Assembly (NCBI GenBank): GCA_950022655.1
Contig: OX465579.1
Location: forward strand, 140,811,118 to 140,875,117
DNA: 64,000 bases
DNA from: Alentia gelatinosa
Lineage: Eukaryota; Annelida; Polychaeta; Phyllodocida; Polynoidae
Direction of reading: 5' to 3'
The notes beneath the pieces were generated by a model. The model ran no database searches. It saw only the letters and a program-made list of their open reading frames with translations, and was not told the DNA's origin. The position numbers and the translations under genes are program-made. Each line of letters opens with the position of its first letter. Position 1 is the stretch's first letter. This document shows positions 57,082-64,000 of the stretch, piece after piece.

Positions 57082-58552
57082 TGAATGTAATCCAAACCTT
57101 TTAATATTATTCATTTATAATTACACTCGCATTCACCAATGATGAACATTCTACTTTCTTCCTCATATTAGTCTGTCATGGATAAGAAAGTTTGTTGTTT
57201 TTGTTTTTTTATTCAGGCAAGGTTCGCTACATTGCTGTTGCGGTCTACCACCCTCCTTATTGGGAATAAATGAAAGTATAGATATTTGTTTACATGCTAC
57301 TCGCAGTTAGCCTTGTGTATGGCAAAAGATAACATAGCAGCCACTCTTATCAGTGGTTCCTATGCAGTTAAACCACTTATACAGTAACTGGACATAGGCA
57401 TAATGTAATATACAAATAAACGATAATACATCTAGATGAAGATCAACTGTACAGTACAATACAGTCAAATTTACTACATAAATAGGAATGCATAAGGTAA
57501 ATATAGATTGTGAATACAAAAATAGTGTGCCCTTTAATGTTTTACGAGACGAGACTATAAATAGCGATTTTTGGTACCTTGGTCTACAAGTACCAGTGGT
57601 GATTACATGCTAGGTTTTTAGAAGGCACTTAAAAACGCACTTACTCTCAGCTAATTTTGTCTGGTCCGGGAGCTCGTTCCAGAGTACTTTTCGCTGATAC
57701 ATTGGCCATCTTTTTAGCATTTCAGTTTTTTGGTTTCGGTAAGATAAATAAAGGTCGGTCTCTAGACCTGGTGTTGGGTCGATTGCATTGGTCTATATTT
57801 TTTTTCTCGATTTGGAATACCCTCACTTAGGGCCACTCGCCTTATGTATGAGGCCAATAACTCACGTCGCCTACAGTCTAAACGTGGGACCTATGTCCTG
57901 TGATGCAGCTCTTCAACAGTGTGCACCATGGGTCCCACCCCAAGACACATTCGCAAGCCCCTGTTCTGTATGCGTTGTAACTTATCTAGTTGTTTTTTTA
58001 CTGGAACATAAGTGCATGGTATTAGCATAGTAAGATACCGGCATGGTCGTCTGCTTGTACGTAAAAACGTAATATATAATCAAGAAAACTACAATATATT
58101 AATTACTAAGTACGTAGTCTGTATCTGATATTAAGGAAATAGAAAAATGGTAACTAAAGGTTATATCCCATCCCCATAGTTTTAGTCAATAGACGAAGTA
58201 TAAAGGTATAATTGGCGTTATGGCAAGCTGGTGTTTTCGATTTTTTTTCATATCTTTTTTTAAAAACAAATAAGTAGACACTAGATGAATTCTCCCCACC
58301 CCATGCTACAACTACACTAGGCAGCCAAGCTTAAAAGTAGGCCAATCTCTACATATGTGTATTTAACTTTTAAAGCTGTGTGACTTTTCCCGGTCTAGAT
58401 GGCAATTTCAACATAAAAACACACGTGATGATCTTGCATAACCTACAGTTTCTTCGATTCACTCTTAATCTAACAGACGGTTGATACTGTTTTGATGTAC
58501 GATTACCACTAATTGGATCTATTCTTAACACCTTACATGTGTACATGGACTC

Positions 58553-58615
58553 AGGCAGTTGCAGAAATGGCATGTTGACTGAAACCAAGTGGGTTACAGA
58601 AAACTACCCATAGAC
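58553..58615 (+). repeat. 63-bp direct repeat, copy 2
   Basis: Identical by eye to 57019-57081. It lies about 75 bases upstream of the MITE at 58691. Confidence 0.85.
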
Positions 58616-58690
58616 CCATAGACAAAAAGAAGACTGAGTTTCTATAGGTCAGGAAGGCATATTAGGGACTATGGTGGGATGTGAATTCAA

Positions 58691-59046
58691 ATAGGGAGCC
58701 AAAGTGAACCCGCTGAAACCACAGATACCCACCTACAAAACACCATTTCCGGTGGCCCGCAAGAACGAGGCTTAGTGCTAAACCTATGGGGGTTTGAGGC
58801 TAGGCTTTCGTTTTTGGTCTCTTTTGTTACTTTTGAAGTGTAGTTTACTAGTATCGTCTCTGAATAACTCTGTTTCGAAACTACAATGACAGTTGTTAAG
58901 TTTATTAAAAATTTGGATCTAAAAGATTGGAGAATGACACATATTATCTCAAACCTACATAGTCAAAGTACTGAGTGCCTATACCCGGAAATAGTATTTT
59001 GTAACCGGCTATCTGTGGTTGCAACGGGTTCACTTTGGCTCCCTAT
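58691..59046. mobile_element. 356-bp MITE
   Basis: The ends ATAGGGAGCCAAAGTGAACC (58691) and, in reverse, the same word at 59046 continue into a ~40-bp inverted repeat with few differences ('cgctgaaaccacagata' versus 'cgttgcaaccacagata'). No coding capacity. Confidence 0.75.
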
Positions 59047-61467
59047 AGTGTTTCCCTCAAAGATCTTATAGATTGACTTGTGCTGCATATCTAATTAGTT
59101 TTAGTAAGCATTTGTTTTATATATAACAACTAAAGGAAAAACATTCTTTGGAATTACAATATCAAGATATTGCATCTTTCCCAACCAACCGTTTTTTCTC
59201 CATTCTTCGCCTACTTTGACAATGCTTTGACGTATGGAAGACATCACAAAAAGGGGCTTTTTGGTACTTTTCTATTTTCATAACAAAACAGCCCATTTTG
59301 ACTTCCACTATGAGTACAACAAAAGTTAAGGTATCAAAATAATTGTAAAATAATTCGCTACTTAATAAAACTGGGGTTAGATTTTTGTTCCACATGGAGT
59401 TATTTAGAATCTTCACTCATATTCTAGGAGTCAAACATTTTGCCCAACTTTTAACATAATTTCTGAGAAAATACATTAAAAAAAACCAACAGATTAACTA
59501 CCTAAATAAATTCAATATGTACATGACAATAAAGCCCATAATCTTAGGTTTAATTTGCTACCTTTTGCAAATTTGTATCTTGTTTAGAGCCTAAGTTATG
59601 AGAAACTTTGTAAAGTAAGTAAAAAATAACTAGTTTTCAGTCCCCAATATGGTTGCACGGCCTATAGACTAGAGTGGGTTCTGGGGGAACTCTCTCGGGG
59701 CATGTGAGCTGGTGAGAGTAGGTGGTGCCCAGTTTTATGAGGTGGCGCATTTCCCCTTTATAAAGACTAGTCAGGAAAACAGGGCTTATTTGTCGGTGAA
59801 AGATATGTCCATTAGTAAGCGAACTTGAATTTTGATTTTGATACATTGTCACAATAACAACACTTTGAATACCAGCGTTTTAGTCTAACACCAACGGCCT
59901 CTGTCGTCTCCGGTCTGTCTCCTAATACATCATATATATCGTTTGTACTAGGCTTTCACGCTAGATGGTGCCAACCTCCGTGAAACACTCGAGATTTACA
60001 TTACATATACATGTATACACATATGGATGAAATGGGCCGACAGAAATTTATAGTATTCAATGGCCTCGAGAGAAAGACACCTCGTAGGTCTGTTGTAACG
60101 TTTAAACCCAAGGGTTGGCAGTACACATGTATTTTGGGTCACATAGGTGTAGATAGTGGTGGGCTGGGGAAATAAGCAGTGATGTTTACCACAGGGCGGG
60201 AATGAAAGTGAGACAGTGAGTAGGTGTTTCTGTCAGGAGGGAGAGGGTATAAGAGTATATCAGTAGAGAGCGATTTAGGAATTTAAAAAAAATTAACTTC
60301 AATTCACAAGAGTCATCGTGGTTTTACACACAGATATGGTGGAAGAAATAAAAGATTTTGATAGATGGGAAGCGATGTTAGAAAAAAAATGGTTCAGCCA
60401 ATAATAAGGGAGATACTGGAGGGGGGCTGGGCTTGGGTAGTCCGAGGAACTGTGCCTGACTTACATTCAGTCAGAGGACAGTCATATCCTTTCAAGAAAA
60501 CAGAAAGGATGCTTCCCTGTCTTTAGATATTTTGTTAATGTCAGTATATGTTCATGCACCCTTATCTTCAAAGATGTCTTATGAAGGATTTGAAAAACAT
60601 AAAAGCAACTGTTTTTATTCCTTTGTGTCACTTTCGGGGCGTTTCTGCACAAGTCCTATTTAAAAAAAATCATCAACCTGTCAAGAATATTGAAAATAAC
60701 GATCATGGCACAACCTTGTGTCCTTTTTGGTAACTAAAAAGTTTCAAAATGTGTCGATTTAATTGGACATATATAAGTAGCAATTCATTCAGTTGGTTAT
60801 TAAATAATCCGAGTTGGGAATAAGCTCTCTACATTTCCCATCTCCATCATAAACAGCTAAACCACCTAGATTTAAAAAATGACGTGTCAACAAGGCTACC
60901 CATAATGTCTCAACTTCCTACATCCGTCATATTGAATTAGTTCCTTTGGTTTCCCGCTCTGACAGGTCATTATGTGAGAACCAAAAGCCTTGGCTGTTCT
61001 GCAACTTAGGACAAATAAGAAAGGAGAAAATCAAAGGCATCTTATTCCCTTTTGTTCTAGGAAAGTGCCTCCTACAAATTCGGAAAGACTCAACCCTTAT
61101 TTAATTGAAATCCTGCCTAAAACTGGTTAGAGTTGTTTTACTTGAGCTCAGTGGCTGTGCACTCTGGCTGTGTGCATACCAGTCAGTCAGAGCTCCTCGG
61201 TCTAGGCTTGGGATGGTGTGATGGGGATGTCCTATCTACGCTGCCGTTCTATCCTCACCCCAACCTCTGCATACATCAATCTTTGTAGACTTATTCAGGG
61301 AACCGGTCACGTGACTTATGGCGTGTATTGTTCTTTCAGGCAGGGTGTCGTCTCTTTGTTGAGTCTAGCCGTATACCCTTGCACGACTTAAATGTTCCTG
61401 TCTCAGAACAACATCACTTTTCCAAACTTTTTGCAGAGTTTTTATCTTGATTTTCTCGGAAATTGGA

Positions 61468-61481
61468 GGGGGGGGGGGGGG
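61468..61481 (+). repeat. G14 homopolymer
   Basis: Run of 14 G between 'aattgga' and 'agaaaaat'. Confidence 0.8.
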
Positions 61482-64000
61482 AGAAAAATTTGTTTCTCGA
61501 AATATATTGGATTGAAGGTAGATCTTCTCGATTTTTCGTTTAAATAATACGTCACAATAAGTTTAATCGTTCATTCGGTATATACGTATATTTCAGATCT
61601 TGGTTTGCTGTTGCAAGAAAAGGGACTTATTAAATGACAAACTTCGTTCCTCTAGCCTGTTTTGTTTCGGCGTGGTGTCACTTTTTGGCCTCTGTTCAAT
61701 AGTAGGTCTAAGCAATTATCATGCCTATTGAGATAGACTACTTGTAATAGATGAATTAAGTACAACACGTCTATGTGAACCGGACACTTTTATGAGGAGA
61801 AAAAAAGTTAATTTGATTATATTGGATTAAACGGTTTAGATTTCATGATAGTGAACTGCACTGATGTACCCTATTGACCTACTATCAAGTATGTCTGATC
61901 ATTTATAACTAGGTAATGGCTGATGCAATGCTATTTGATAAAAGAATTAACATAAAATACTTGAATGAATCTATCAGTGAAAAAAGTAGGTGTGTAGGTT
62001 GTGAACCACATCGATACATACAGTTACACATGCTATGCACTCGAATTATTTTTATGACACAAAACATAGAGTTAAAATCACATTATAGTCAACGATCTAT
62101 GGTTATAAAAGAGAGGAAAAAACCCCACTTCCAACCACACATAAGGGAAAGCCGATAAAACAACTTTTGTACTGACTGAACGTTGCTTCGCAAGCAAACG
62201 AACAAGGTTTAGGCTTGACCCACATGTTCCTCGACCCTCCACGTGGAAAGGTGTGCCCCTGACGTCACGGCCACACCTCCCGCCCCCGCCCATTCAGTCT
62301 AGAGGTCAGACGGGGACGGCGAGGGTCTGGTACACGGCTCAGGTGTGTCATTCTCCAAGCAGATGCAACCACTGACGGTCACAGGGGTCGTCTGCTTGGA
62401 GAGTAAAGTGTATACGCGTTATGTACATACGTACAACTCATCTTTATAGAGAGGCAGAGTTTCTATCAATGGGACATGTTTTATCACAAACCGTCGGCCG
62501 TGGTGATTTATCAATTCGAGAAGATGGCTTGTTCAACAAAGACAACATTTACCATTTTGACTAGGAGAAATGACCAACAACCACTCGTCAATAAAAAGTT
62601 GTTCGTTTTTTATTTGGACAAATTTTTCATACATGCGTTCAATGAGTGATTAACAGTTCCAGGTGCCCATGTTTCGGCCAGGGAGGGGTATGGCCTTTAT
62701 CAGGGCTGGGATAGTAATGATTAAATGTCGGGAAGTTCATCCTTATTTACTCTTTTGGTAGTTAGGGTAACCAGGAAGTATTACCATTTTGAGAGTCATC
62801 TCAGGAATTTAAAGGATCCTGGACATACACTGCTAATAAAGTTCGTATCATATGTACCCTACAAATAAATTAATTGAATATGTCTTCTTGATAAAAGTAT
62901 ACACTTTAGGTTGAGTACATGTTATAAACTTAAAACTTCCCACACTTGACGGACAATTTACCTCAAAGATTCATCAAATGCTAAATCAATTTACCCTCCA
63001 ATAAGAAAACAAGTCAAGTGAGATTCACTTGTGACAATGGTAGTTCTTATTCTTCAGTTCTAAGTATCTGTCCTTCCAGTCAATGACTACATATGACTGA
63101 CAGTGTAACATGTAGGCCACAGTGGCACCTCTCAATGACAACAGACAGCACTGCTCTGTGCTCAATGTCACGTGGTCAATGGCTAGACAGGGAACAAGGT
63201 ACAACCCACCAAACGTGTCCAGCTACCAGGTCCATGGGAGGAAAAGCATGCGGAACAAATATCACAGACGTTACATGTGTGACATGTCACGCATAAGATA
63301 ATCATTGATTACCCCTTTAGATTACTGATTATTAGGCATCACCCATGTCTCACTTTGTGTAATCACTTGACTGTGGCACAACACACATCCAGCATTAAGT
63401 CTTAGACTAGTATTGGGAATTAGATTCCTTCTTTATTCAATTAAGACAACATAGTTGAATTTGTATGAATGGTTATGTTTGTGGGTACTGTTGACACTTT
63501 TGGACACATAGTCATGATTCAAGTAGGTACCAAAGGAACTAAACTTTCATCTTTCTGGCGCACCAACCGAACATGTAATTAACTTATCATTTGTGGGTAT
63601 CATTATTAGATCAAGCAGTCATTAACGCGGACATCAGAACTTTAGGGTAAAAAGCAGCCTTTCAAACTTGTTTATCAGCATAAACACGGTATCAGTATAC
63701 GAGTCAGTCCACGGAAAAACGTACACTTGTCAAGTTCTCTACCTTCCTACATTCCACTGAAGCTCATAGTATTTATACTTACTGCTCAGAGTTATATTTG
63801 GTAATCATAGACAGAAAACATTATAATCTAGTAGAAAATGTATATTGATAGGGGTCTCTTGCCCACACCTAAGGCTGTGGAGTCATTAAAACCTGTAAAA
63901 TATGTAAATTTAACTCTCTTTTTTTTCAAATTAAATACATCATAGGTACCTCATGACAAGAAGACGGTATGTGCGGCATATTGTAATTAAGGACATAAGC

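Larger units (their letters stand above)
56326..64000. other. Gene-poor stretch after the divergent exon
   Basis: No supportable gene. It is either the first intron of the 56230 gene or intergenic. Repeats inside: 57019-57081 and 58553-58615 (identical 63-mers), a MITE at 58691-59046, G14 at 61468-61481, and a 12-bp stem hairpin at 62352-62402. Confidence 0.5.

Overview
The window is animal nuclear DNA: AT-rich, with spliceosomal GT-AG introns, a recognisable ABRAXAS1 orthologue and a dense load of non-LTR, Penelope-like, piggyBac-like, foldback and SINE-type repeats. I read it as a marine invertebrate, possibly a mollusc or another lophotrochozoan. That placement rests on the general look of the repeats and is weak.

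Layout: 1-5700 has no supportable gene. 5700-7370 is an array of palindromic hairpins about 180 bp apart. 8960-10675 (minus) is a broken Penelope-like retroelement. 11218-13140 (minus) is a candidate MADF-domain gene. 13769-17616 is a nest of non-autonomous DNA transposons. 18125-40809 (plus) is a 15-exon gene for a 776-residue protein; all splice phases agree. It has an N-terminal polynucleotide-kinase-like P-loop domain, a HAD phosphatase-like domain without its acidic catalytic residues, and a long tail with PIP-box-like and SUMO-interacting-like motifs. Its introns carry a 6.1 kb retrotransposon with three intact ORFs (about 26000-32100), a tRNA-Thr gene, a SINE and several hairpins. 55789-46646 (minus) is an 8-exon ABRAXAS1 gene ending in SPTF, the BRCA1 BRCT-binding motif. 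A divergent first exon (56230-56325) shares its upstream region. 56326-64000 holds mainly repeats.

The two well-supported host genes are convergent, and both look like nuclear DNA-damage factors. ABRAXAS1 is the scaffold of the BRCA1-A complex (established for the family). The kinase-like gene is an inferred DNA- or RNA-end-binding factor; I cannot name an animal orthologue.

The most unusual items are: (1) the retrotransposon, whose ORF1 joins a coiled coil and RNA-binding region to a NADAR (YbiA-like) domain, followed by a separate SGNH-esterase ORF and an EN-RT ORF; (2) the kinase plus degenerate HAD protein; (3) the ~180 bp periodic hairpin array whose spacers switch orientation midway.
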